The notes beneath the pieces were generated by a model. The model saw only the letters and a program-made list of their open reading frames with translations. It searched no databases and was not told where the DNA came from. The translations under genes and the position numbers were made by a program. Shown here in pieces: positions 1-6,032 of a stretch of DNA of 8,199 nt. The stretch is from Thioalkalivibrio sp. (GTDB lineage: Bacteria; Pseudomonadota; Gammaproteobacteria; Ectothiorhodospirales; Ectothiorhodospiraceae): NCBI GenBank assembly GCA_007120155.1, contig SKOF01000122.1:1-8199 (forward strand). Reading direction: 5' to 3'. Every line of letters starts with the position of its first letter. The stretch's first letter is position 1.

Positions 1-231
1 CCGATGACGCCCGCATCGAGCCTGCTGCACTTCATGGCCAAACAGAGCAAACCCTACACCGTGGTCGTCAAGCACACTGAAGACGAGCTCGCCCAGTGGG
101 TCGAAGCCTGCGGTGCCCAGCGTCCAGAGTGGGATGACATCAAGAAGAAGCTTGCGGGTTCGCTGGACAGCTTTGAACGCATGCGTGAAGCGGCCCAGAC
201 CCGGTCCCGGTTCTACGTGCACGACGTCTGA
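1..231 (+). CDS. Probable TRAP transporter substrate-binding subunit (DctP-type), C-terminal fragment
   Basis: The reading frame is open from the first base of the window and ends in TGA at 229-231, so only the last 76 or so residues of a longer protein are visible; the ATG at base 4 is most likely internal. The fragment is soluble and helical, with a charged stretch (WDDIKKKLAGSLDSFERM) and the ending SRFYVHDV. No catalytic motif is present. The call rests mainly on position: the next two genes on the same strand are clear DctQ and DctM subunits, and in TRAP operons the periplasmic binding protein is commonly the gene before them. The helix-rich tail fits the C-terminal helices of that family. 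It would bind the solute in the periplasm and deliver it to the QM membrane pair. The substrate cannot be inferred. An unrelated upstream gene remains possible. Confidence 0.6.
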   Translation, partial: PMTPASSLLHFMAKQSKPYTVVVKHTEDELAQWVEACGAQRPEWDDIKKKLAGSLDSFERMREAAQTRSRFYVHDV

Positions 232-247
232 TCGCCCGGTGATCATG

Positions 248-287
248 CGGGCGGGCACGGACAGGCGATCCTGTCCGCGCCCGCCCG
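248..287 (+). promoter_or_regulatory. Intercistronic hairpin between the binding-protein gene and dctQ
   Basis: The arms 248-265 and 270-287 pair over 18 bp with a single A/C mismatch (257 with 278) and a 4-base loop CGAT. The stem is very GC-rich. No T-run follows, so it does not look like a complete intrinsic terminator. It starts 16 bases after the stop codon of the first gene. Directly behind it lies a second imperfect palindrome, TGACGACCGGCCGTCA (288-303). Such structures after a binding-protein gene usually protect the upstream mRNA from 3' exonucleases or stop part of the transcription, so that the binding protein exceeds the membrane subunits. That role is inferred here. Confidence 0.65.
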
Positions 288-318
288 TGACGACCGGCCG
301 TCAACCCGCGGAACCCGA

Positions 319-834
319 ATGAAACGATTCCTTGCCACCATTGACCGGGATGGCGAACGTTGGCTGCTCCTGGTTTTCTACATCTACATCGTTGCGGTCA
401 TCTTCATCGAGGTCCTGCGCCGCTTCCTGCTCGATTTCTCGTCCATCTGGGGCGAGGAGACGGCGCGCTACGCCTTCATCTACCTGGTGTGGATCGGGGC
501 GGCCGCGGCGGTCCGCGACAGGGCGCATATCCGCATCGATGTATTGCTCACCTTTCTGCCCCCGCGGGCGCGCACGGCGATCATCCTGATGGGCGACGTC
601 TTGATGGGTGTGCTGGCGGCGGTGATCTTTTACCTCTCCATTGCCCCGTTCATGAGCTCGATCCAGTACGGATCGGTGACCGACGGCCTTCGGGTCCTGC
701 GGGCGTGGGTGCTGTTCGCGGTACCGTTCGGATTCGGGTTGCTGCTGATCCGCGTCGTTCAGTCTGTCATCTGCGACATCTCGGACCTGCGCGCCGGGCG
801 GCCGCCACGCCCCACGCGACAGCTCTTCGATTAG
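319..834 (+). CDS. dctQ: TRAP transporter small permease subunit (DctQ family)
   Basis: A 171-residue inner-membrane protein of usual DctQ length with four hydrophobic segments at about 15-33, 50-66, 87-108 and 128-147. The family pattern is visible: EVLRRFLL after helix 1, then W44, the acidic pair E46-E47 and R51 leading into helix 2, and the basic/His segment RDRAHIRIDVLL (66-77). DctQ pairs with the large subunit DctM in ion-driven import of organic acids or similar solutes delivered by a periplasmic binding protein. The start ATG at 319 is preceded only by a weak GGAA-type ribosome site. The gene lies 87 bases after the probable binding-protein gene, across a strong hairpin, and stops 10 bases before dctM, so dctQ and dctM are surely cotranscribed. 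Confidence 0.93.
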   Translation: MKRFLATIDRDGERWLLLVFYIYIVAVIFIEVLRRFLLDFSSIWGEETARYAFIYLVWIGAAAAVRDRAHIRIDVLLTFLPPRARTAIILMGDVLMGVLAAVIFYLSIAPFMSSIQYGSVTDGLRVLRAWVLFAVPFGFGLLLIRVVQSVICDISDLRAGRPPRPTRQLFD

Positions 835-844
835 GGCGGTTCAC

Positions 845-2152
845 ATGTACATACCGGAGGCGTTTGGCAGTTCGGAGTTGGGGTGGGAGGTGCTCGGCCC
901 GCTGTTGCTGATGCTGGTGATGTTCGCCCTCGCGGTACCCGTCTGGGTATCACTCGGCGTCACGGCGCTTCTCATCCTGGTGGTCACCGGGACCCTGCCC
1001 GTGGAACTGATCGGCGAGTCGGTGTTCCACGGGCTCGACGCGTTCGCATTGATCGCTATCCCGCTGTTCGTGCTGACCGGCGACGTGCTGGTGCGCACCG
1101 GCCTGTCGCTGAAGCTTCTGAGAATTGCCGAGGCGACCATGGGCAGCACCCGGTCGGGGCTCGGGACCTCCACCGTGCTGGGCTGCGGGTTCTTTGCCTG
1201 CGTTTCGGGGTCCGATGCCGCCGGCGCGGCGGCCGTGGGCCGTATCACCATCAAGGGGCTCATCGAGCGGGGCTACGCACCGGGCTATGCCTGCGCGCTG
1301 GTTGCCGCGGGAGCCTGTACCGGCATCCTCATCCCGCCTTCCATTGCCTACATCATCATCGGCATGGTGCTCGGCATCTCCACCTCGACGTTGTTCCTCG
1401 CCGCCATCGTGCCCGGGGTGCTGGTGATGACGTCCATCATGATCACCAACGCCATCATGAACCGGCTGAACGGCTATGAGCATGTCAGCCGCCGGTTCGA
1501 TTTCCGCCACTGGCTATGGACGATCTGGGACGGGCGCTATGCGCTGCTCGTGCCGGCCATCATCTTCGGCGGGATCTATTCGGGGATCTTCACGCCCACC
1601 GAAGCCGCCGCTGTGGCGGTGGTGACCACCATTGCCATCGGTCTCTTTCAGGGCACGTTCAGGCTCAAGGACTTCCCGGGCACGCTGGAGGGCTCGGCCA
1701 AGGTCTGCGGCGTGATCGTGCCGATCATCGCGGTGGCACTGCCACTCGCGCAGGTGCTTGCCATCAACGACGTGCCCCAGAGTCTGATCGCCTCGGTGAC
1801 GGCGCTGACCGAGAATCCGGTGCTGATCATCCTGATGATGCTCGGCGTGTTCATCCTCGCCGGGCTGGTCATGGAGAGTACGCCCAATATCGTTATCCTG
1901 GCCCCGATCATGCTGCCTCTGGCCCAGGAGATCGGCATGCACCCGATCCACTTCTGCATCTTCATGGTGACCTCCCTGGGTATCGGATTCATCACGCCGC
2001 CGCTGGGGCTGAACCTGTTTGTCATCTCGGGGATCACCGGACAGCCGGTGCTTTCCATCGCCGCCAGGGCATTTCCGTTCGTGCTGGCCATGCTTATCGT
2101 GGCGCTGGTGCTCGCGTTTGTACCCGGCTTGTCCCTGTTCCTGATCAACTGA
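845..2152 (+). CDS. dctM: TRAP transporter large permease subunit (DctM family)
   Basis: A 435-residue, very hydrophobic protein of standard DctM length with about a dozen membrane segments; it forms the transport channel of the TRAP importer. Family motifs seen in order: SGSDAAGAAAVG (121-132), GILIPPS (160-166), GGIYSGIFTPTEAAAVAV (242-259), ESTPNIVILAPIMLP (344-358) and GFITPPLGLNLFVISG (381-396). The two internally similar halves carry the paired PP-containing re-entrant loops expected of the ion transporter superfamily. The start at 845 has AGGGCGG (833-839) five bases upstream, overlapping the dctQ stop codon, which supports translational coupling. The gene is intact and ends at TGA 2150-2152, facing the converging exosortase block. 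No substrate-specific feature can be read from this subunit. Confidence 0.96.
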   Translation: MYIPEAFGSSELGWEVLGPLLLMLVMFALAVPVWVSLGVTALLILVVTGTLPVELIGESVFHGLDAFALIAIPLFVLTGDVLVRTGLSLKLLRIAEATMGSTRSGLGTSTVLGCGFFACVSGSDAAGAAAVGRITIKGLIERGYAPGYACALVAAGACTGILIPPSIAYIIIGMVLGISTSTLFLAAIVPGVLVMTSIMITNAIMNRLNGYEHVSRRFDFRHWLWTIWDGRYALLVPAIIFGGIYSGIFTPTEAAAVAVVTTIAIGLFQGTFRLKDFPGTLEGSAKVCGVIVPIIAVALPLAQVLAINDVPQSLIASVTALTENPVLIILMMLGVFILAGLVMESTPNIVILAPIMLPLAQEIGMHPIHFCIFMVTSLGIGFITPPLGLNLFVISGITGQPVLSIAARAFPFVLAMLIVALVLAFVPGLSLFLIN

Positions 2153-2155
2153 GGC

Positions 2156-2184
2156 GCGGCGGGCCGGTTGCCGGAGCCCGCTGC
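2156..2184 (+). terminator. Possible hairpin ending the TRAP operon
   Basis: Three bases after the dctM stop, 2156-2164 pairs with 2176-2184 (GCGGCGGGC with GCCCGCTGC; eight Watson-Crick pairs and one G-T wobble) around an 11-base loop. An alternative fold uses GGTTGCCG (2166-2173) with CGGCAACC (2205-2212). No T-run follows either. The 140-base gap to 2293 also holds short stems at 2214-2226 and 2223-2237. Because the genes converge here, one or more of these probably marks transcription ends on both strands, but a classical terminator is not demonstrated. Confidence 0.35.
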
Positions 2185-2292
2185 CGAGATGGGCGTCCCG
2201 CCAGCGGCAACCTCCGCGCAGCGCGGGAAGAACCCGCAAGGCATCGTGGCGGCGGGTCATGGAGGTGGCCCCCATCCGATGGTCCGGGCGGA

Positions 2293-2874
2293 CTACGCCT
2301 CCCGTACGAGCAGCGAGTTGATGAAGCGGCGGTTGAGCAGGATCCAGACCGCCGTGGCCGAGATGACCGGCATCATGAGGTATCCGAACTGATAGCCGAG
2401 CGCGACGGCTTCGAGCCCCCAGCCGGTGATGCCGATCTGCGCGGAGACCTCGGGTCCGGCGTCAAAGATGACGGTCTTGACGAAATCGAAGCTCACCCCC
2501 CAGAGCTGGAACGGCAACAGCGCAACGTAGCTGACCAGCAGTCTGGTCCACGAGAAATGCGTCTCGCCCGCCGCGATCATCAGGGCCGCGAGCAGCGGTA
2601 GATTGTAGCCGTACATGAGCGGATTGATGCTGAACGCGATGGTGCCGACGCGGCCATCCGGCGCCGTGACCTCGAGATGGGTCAGGAACTGGATCTCGCG
2701 CGGCCCCAGCTGGACGGCCTCCAAGACCCCGGGCAGGGCAGCACCCAGGACCAGATCCGCCAGTGGGACCAGCGGCCAGATCAGCAGGTTCGCCATGTAG
2801 TACCAGGCAAAGAAACAGATCGGCAGCCAGATGAGTGTTCTCAGGAGAAAACCGCGCAACGGATCAGAGGGCAT
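2293..2874 (-). CDS. Exosortase H-associated membrane protein
   Basis: A 193-residue integral membrane protein encoded directly behind exosortase H. It has hydrophobic segments at about 7-45, 83-102, 107-127 and 155-180, and a non-membrane stretch at about 50-80 (VQLGPREIQFLTHLEVTAPDG) likely on the periplasmic side. No catalytic motif is recognised. The call follows from context: exosortase H genes are typically accompanied by a small hydrophobic partner of this size. It may assist the exosortase or carry out a step after cleavage; neither role is proven. The ATG at 2874 is preferred because GGAG lies 10 bases upstream. A GTG at 2883 is possible, but the same GGAG is then too close. Either start lies inside the end of the exosortase gene, so the two are translationally coupled. 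Confidence 0.75.
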   Translation of the reverse strand: MPSDPLRGFLLRTLIWLPICFFAWYYMANLLIWPLVPLADLVLGAALPGVLEAVQLGPREIQFLTHLEVTAPDGRVGTIAFSINPLMYGYNLPLLAALMIAAGETHFSWTRLLVSYVALLPFQLWGVSFDFVKTVIFDAGPEVSAQIGITGWGLEAVALGYQFGYLMMPVISATAVWILLNRRFINSLLVREA

Positions 2875-3358
2875 GGGCGGCACGCTCCGGCATCATGCGA
2901 ATCCACACCAGCCACACGATCAGCGCATCGAGCATGATCAGCGCCTGCCAGACGTACAGATGCGCCCACTCGAAGGCGGTCATGTTCCATTGGCCCAGAT
3001 AGAACAGCGAGATGATGCGCACCAGATTCAGCCCCTGGATGGCCAGGAAGCCCGAGGCGATACCGATCAGCTTGTATTTCCAGGGCGCGGGAAAGGCGAG
3101 GATGGCCGCCACCAGGATGATGGTCGCCTCCACGCCGTTGCAGCCCGCCGCGATCTCCACGCCGAAGGAATTGGCCGTGCTCTGGATCACGACACCATAC
3201 GTGACCACCTGGCTGTCGAAGAGCTTGATCAGCCACCCCGAAGCAAGCGCGAGGAACTCGGTAAAGGGAATGATTACCGCCCGCTGTACGGGGCGCAGGA
3301 GCTCCACGGTGAACAGTACGCCCTGCAGGACGAGGAATACGAGGAAGAAACGCAGCAT
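2864..3358 (-). CDS. xrtH: Exosortase H (IPTL-CTERM-specific membrane transpeptidase/protease)
   Basis: A 164-residue polytopic membrane protein, matching the short exosortase H type rather than the larger EpsH/XrtA form. The three exosortase/archaeosortase active-site residues are present in the expected order: Cys73 in AAGCNGVEA, Arg114 in LNLVRI, and His133 in EWAHLYVWQ. Hydrophobic segments surround them at about 3-20, 28-48, 76-92, 96-120 and 136-155. Exosortases are thought to recognise a C-terminal tripartite signal on exported proteins, cleave it at the membrane and pass the protein on, like sortases. The H type is known to co-occur with IPTLxxWG signals, and such a substrate is encoded just upstream at 3891-5840, which strongly supports the call. 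The start at 3358 has a weak GGA about ten bases upstream. The 3' end overlaps the next gene. Confidence 0.92.
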   Translation of the reverse strand: MLRFFLVFLVLQGVLFTVELLRPVQRAVIIPFTEFLALASGWLIKLFDSQVVTYGVVIQSTANSFGVEIAAGCNGVEATIILVAAILAFPAPWKYKLIGIASGFLAIQGLNLVRIISLFYLGQWNMTAFEWAHLYVWQALIMLDALIVWLVWIRMMPERAAHAL

Positions 3359-3468
3359 TCGCTATGATCCGGAAGGCCTCGGGGGGGCGATCCCACGACA
3401 ACGGTTTTTGCCGGTTCCGGGCATGGACATCTCGATCACCTCACGCGCCGGCACCCCGACTTCCCTGT

Positions 3469-3511
3469 ACCGTAGACGGGTTTCGGGTCAGGGTAAAGAT
3501 TCTGATACAAG
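3469..3511 (-). promoter_or_regulatory. Weak candidate promoter for xrtH with flanking repeats
   Basis: Reading the minus strand, TTTACC (3497-3492) and TACGGT (3474-3469) are separated by exactly 17 bases and match the -35 and -10 consensus at 4/6 and 3/6 positions. The predicted transcript would start about 100 bases before the xrtH ATG. Directly upstream are two 7-mers at 11-base spacing, CTTGTAT (3511-3505) and ATCTTTA (3500-3494), which loosely resemble the repeats at 5963-5991. The inverted repeat CCTGTACC / GGTACAGG brackets the element. Matches this weak occur by chance, so confidence is low. Confidence 0.25.
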
Positions 3512-3850
3512 GGTACAGGCATCGTTTCCACCATGTACATTCTCATTGGCCGCATCATCCGCGTGCGGTTTCGATCTTACCCATCCTGACCTTCGTGTTC
3601 CCGGTAGCCAATGGCCCCATCCGGACTAATCTGAAGGGGTGAGGCAATCGCTCGGGATCACATCGGGGTTTCGGGGTGCTCATGGGGAAAGGACGAGACT
3701 CCGGAACTCTGTTTCACCGCCGATAGGGCGCGTATGGATAGTCCCCCAAAGCCCTGGGATTCAGGGCCCCAGTCGGGTGGTGTCGGCGGGTTCCACTTGC
3801 CGGGAGATTCAATGCGCGTGCGTGCGGCACTGCACCCGCCCCAAGCCAGC

Positions 3851-3885
3851 CCGGGGGCCGCGCGGTGTTGGCGCGCGGCCCCCGG
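3851..3885 (-). terminator. Strong hairpin directly after the IPTL-CTERM gene
   Basis: The arms 3851-3864 (CCGGGGGCCGCGCG) and 3872-3885 (CGCGCGGCCCCCGG) are perfectly complementary over 14 bp with a 7-base loop, only five bases beyond the stop codon at 3891-3893. The transcript downstream of the stem is not U-rich, so it is not a textbook intrinsic terminator. It may terminate with help or protect the 3' end of the surface-protein mRNA. Either way it probably uncouples the level of this gene from that of xrtH. Confidence 0.65.
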
Positions 3886-3890
3886 TTCTC

Positions 3891-5840
3891 TCACACCGGC
3901 TGGCGGCGGCGCAGCCCCCACAATGCCATCAGGACCAGCAAACCGGTCATCAGGAACAGCCCCCACTGGGAGAGGGTAGGTATACTCGTCACACCCGACC
4001 CTGGGCCCGACAGGGGCAGACCCGGGCCGCTCGGGTCCCTAATGACGCCTTCGGCCGGATCGGCATCGAACGGCCCGTTATCCTCGACGGTGAAAGTAAT
4101 GGTATTGCCCGAGATGTCCGCAGGCATGACCACCCAGTCATCGTTGATATACTTCCAGTAAACCATACCCTCAACGCTACTAGAATAGGTTGTTTGGATG
4201 GTTACGGCACCCTCGCTGCAACCTGATACTGTGAAGTCAACCAGCCCAAAAGGCATGCTGTACCCTTGAGGCAACTCTGGCGGAGGACTTACAACTTCCG
4301 CCTGATTGACGACACACTCCGGACCCGTACTTGTCATTGTCACTGTACCGCTGTCGTCACCCACTCCCGGGCCGGCCGGGCTACCGTCTTGCCCTGAGGT
4401 GGAGCACATGGCGGTTTCACCACCTCCTGTGCCATCACAAGTCCAGCTATGTACACCATCGGCACTGAGAACAGCAGAAGCAGTGCCGATAGCACATAGA
4501 CCGGCTGTCGGGGCCATCAGGCTATTGGTTTCCGTCGCAGGTCCACAACTTCCATGCGATGCAAAATTGATCTCCACATTACAAGCCTCAGTGATTTCAC
4601 CGGTCGTGTAGGTGTTGCCGTCCCAGCTGCCTTGCGGGCAGGTGCCACCCACATCTTCCAGGGGCGTAAAATACTGGCTGGGCTGGGCAAAGAAGGTCGT
4701 TGTGTTCCCGCTTTCGACGGCACGGGTTGCCGGCGTTACCGAACCGCCGAGTGACGCAGTTGCCTGGACTTCAAAGCCTTCATCCATCGATCCCACGGTA
4801 AAGGTAAGGGCATTGGCATCGACCCGTCCGGCCTCACTGATGGCCACCGCCCGAACATGATAGGTCGTTCCGTTGGCCAGACCACTCAAAGTCACGCCGA
4901 AGGGTACATCCTGCGCCGGTCCGGTGATGGTGAACGGCTCGGCGGGGGTCAGGGTCGATCCACTGAAGTCAGAACTGGTTGACCACTCGAAATAGAGCGT
5001 GAGTTCCTGATCATTGGACTGCAGGCCGCTATCACTCAACAACCCATTGACCACAACATTGTTGGTCCCATCGAGCTGGAAAGCGGTGGTGCTGACTCCG
5101 GACAGGTCAGCCTGGGCAACGTCGGTTTCATAGCGAAAGCCGACCAAAATGCGAATGGTGTCCGTCCCACTTGTTGTCTTGCCGACGTTAATCGATGGCT
5201 CCCCCGTTCCGCTGATGGTGTATTGAGCATCTTGCTGTGGATACCACTCATCGATGATGGCGCTTCCAAGCAACAGATTTTCAAAATCGAGGGAACCGGA
5301 GTTGAAATGACAACCGCTGCCACCGTCGATCCGGCCCTGAGCGATCACGTAATAGTTGTCCGCCGACAGGGTGGCCGGATCCGGGTCACCTGAGGTGATG
5401 TTGGTCAGGAAGGGCCGAAACTCAGGCGTGTTGGCAACGCCGTCCGTGAAGCGAACTTCCCGTACGATGCTGCCAATGTTGAATTGCGGGACTGCCGCCG
5501 TGCCGCCACCGGTCAACGTGGCGTTGTATATCGCACCGCCAAACTCGTTACAATTTGGCCCAAACCCTCCCCACATGCCGGTGACAACCACGTCTCGCGC
5601 GGGCTTGAAGAGATAACCACGGTAAACATAGTTCCCGTTACCCGTCCCGGTCGCGTAGTTCTGAACCCGGAAATCGCCCTGCCCCTCCGGCGGTGGATCG
5701 GCCTGTGCCGGTGCAGTCATCATGCACAACCCGGCCAGCAGTAGCACCGCAAAGACGCCCCCTCGGCCAGCCCGCTTGGGGCCTGCCCCAAGTCCGGTTA
5801 CAGGTATTCCCCCGCACTGCCCTCTGCATGCCTGAAACAT
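3891..5840 (-). CDS. Secreted multidomain surface protein with choice-of-anchor U region and IPTL-CTERM sorting signal
   Basis: A 649-residue exported protein. The start has a good ribosome site (AGGGAG, seven bases before ATG 5840). A signal peptide with a long basic n-region and core VFAVLLLAGLCMM probably is cut after APAQA (residue 47). Residues about 55-240 form an unrecognised beta-rich domain. About 243-350 resembles a fibronectin type III fold (LANGTTYHVRAVAISEAG). About 355-427 is a bacterial beta-repeat type (ending near TCPQGSWDGNTYTT), followed by a Cys-rich module (430-482). About 505-604 matches the choice-of-anchor U pattern (LPQGYSMPFGLVDFTVSGC, later DADPAEGVIRDPSG). The end is IPTLSQWG (620-627), a hydrophobic helix (628-643) and RRR (644-646), the IPTL-CTERM signal read by exosortase H. 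The protein is expected on the cell surface or released; its function is unknown, with adhesion or matrix roles plausible. Parts are clearly less GC-rich than neighbouring genes (4141-4200 has 24/60 G+C by hand count). Confidence 0.93.
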   Translation of the reverse strand: MFQACRGQCGGIPVTGLGAGPKRAGRGGVFAVLLLAGLCMMTAPAQADPPPEGQGDFRVQNYATGTGNGNYVYRGYLFKPARDVVVTGMWGGFGPNCNEFGGAIYNATLTGGGTAAVPQFNIGSIVREVRFTDGVANTPEFRPFLTNITSGDPDPATLSADNYYVIAQGRIDGGSGCHFNSGSLDFENLLLGSAIIDEWYPQQDAQYTISGTGEPSINVGKTTSGTDTIRILVGFRYETDVAQADLSGVSTTAFQLDGTNNVVVNGLLSDSGLQSNDQELTLYFEWSTSSDFSGSTLTPAEPFTITGPAQDVPFGVTLSGLANGTTYHVRAVAISEAGRVDANALTFTVGSMDEGFEVQATASLGGSVTPATRAVESGNTTTFFAQPSQYFTPLEDVGGTCPQGSWDGNTYTTGEITEACNVEINFASHGSCGPATETNSLMAPTAGLCAIGTASAVLSADGVHSWTCDGTGGGETAMCSTSGQDGSPAGPGVGDDSGTVTMTSTGPECVVNQAEVVSPPPELPQGYSMPFGLVDFTVSGCSEGAVTIQTTYSSSVEGMVYWKYINDDWVVMPADISGNTITFTVEDNGPFDADPAEGVIRDPSGPGLPLSGPGSGVTSIPTLSQWGLFLMTGLLVLMALWGLRRRQPV

Positions 5841-5895
5841 CCGCGTTCTCCCTTATCCCGATTCATCAGCTCGATTTCCGATCCGCAAGCCCACC

Positions 5896-5910
5896 GGCCG
5901 CAATGCGGCC
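5896..5910 (-). promoter_or_regulatory. Small hairpin in the predicted leader of the IPTL-CTERM gene
   Basis: GGCCGC and GCGGCC pair over 6 bp around a 3-base loop, about 55 bases before the start codon and downstream of the predicted transcription start. It may influence leader stability. Short GC palindromes are frequent in DNA of this composition, so a function is uncertain. Confidence 0.3.
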
Positions 5911-5933
5911 CGCCCCTCCGGATGGTCGCGCCC

Positions 5934-5942
5934 AAGATAGCA
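5934..5942 (-). promoter_or_regulatory. Candidate extended -10 element for the IPTL-CTERM gene
   Basis: On the minus strand TGCTATCTT has the TGN extension and a -10 hexamer (TATCTT) matching four of six consensus positions. At 17-base spacing the -35 position (5962-5957) reads AGGAAT, which is not a -35 sequence. That fits a promoter depending on an activator bound at the repeats immediately upstream (5963-5991). The leader would be about 85-90 bases long. Confidence 0.45.
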
Positions 5943-5962
5943 AGTACCCGGAGCGCATTCCT

Positions 5963-5991
5963 GAACAAGAAGATAACAATTCATTAACAAG
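5963..5991 (-). promoter_or_regulatory. Three 7-bp direct repeats at 11-bp spacing (OmpR/PhoB-type operator)
   Basis: On the minus strand the sequence reads CTTGTTA, ATGA, ATTGTTA, TCTT, CTTGTTC: three near-identical 7-mers (5991-5985, 5980-5974, 5969-5963) separated by 4 bases each. The Pho box and other OmpR/PhoB-family sites have this architecture, with one winged-helix domain per 7-mer on the same DNA face. The block is strikingly AT-rich within GC-rich DNA. It lies between the regulator gene (6033-6755) and the IPTL-CTERM gene and abuts the expected -35 position. Binding by the neighbouring regulator is inferred. Confidence 0.6.
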
Positions 5992-6032
5992 TGGTAAATG
6001 GGGGCTTCGAGAGGTCACGCCCCGGGCGGGCG

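Larger units (their letters stand above)
3359..3890. other. 532-base gap between the IPTL-CTERM gene and xrtH
   Basis: I see no convincing gene on either strand; the short open frames here have no ribosome sites or recognisable protein composition. It holds a strong hairpin at 3851-3885 just after the IPTL-CTERM gene, a smaller stem at 3751-3767 (GCCCTG with CAGGGC, 5-base loop), and an inverted repeat CCTGTACC / GGTACAGG at 3464-3471 and 3512-3519. A palindrome ATGTACAT lies at 3533-3540. A weak promoter-like pair for xrtH is described separately. I looked for c-di-GMP, cobalamin and glycine riboswitch cores and found none. Its length suggests that xrtH has its own promoter here, or that the region encodes an unrecognised small RNA. 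Confidence 0.6.

Noticed and set aside
1514..2275. 253-residue open frame antisense to dctM
   Set aside because: It is rich in His, Asp, Arg and Gln with no domain pattern, typical of shadows opposite GC-rich genes, and dctM here carries clear motifs.
3476..3675. Repeated word GGGTTTCGGG at about 3478 and 3667
   Set aside because: Only ten bases shared, with no third copy or regular spacing, so not a CRISPR or meaningful repeat.
3460..3720. Possible c-di-GMP riboswitch, sought because of the nearby GGDEF-EAL gene
   Set aside because: Neither strand shows the conserved GEMM core; a few similar words such as CGTAGACGGG are not enough.
3639..4226. 195-residue plus-strand open frame across the hairpin and the end of the IPTL-CTERM gene
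   Set aside because: It covers the coding part of a well-supported minus-strand gene and a 14-bp hairpin, and its composition is not protein-like.
5723..5732. Possible lipoprotein signal (LAGLC) in the leader of the IPTL-CTERM protein
   Set aside because: Residues before the Cys are A-G-L, with Leu at -1, which does not fit a lipobox; APAQA further on is a normal signal peptidase I site.
5841..6032. Sigma-54 promoter upstream of the IPTL-CTERM gene, as seen at some PEP-CTERM genes
   Set aside because: No GG-N10-GC pair with the usual surrounding bases was found; the extended -10 fits better.
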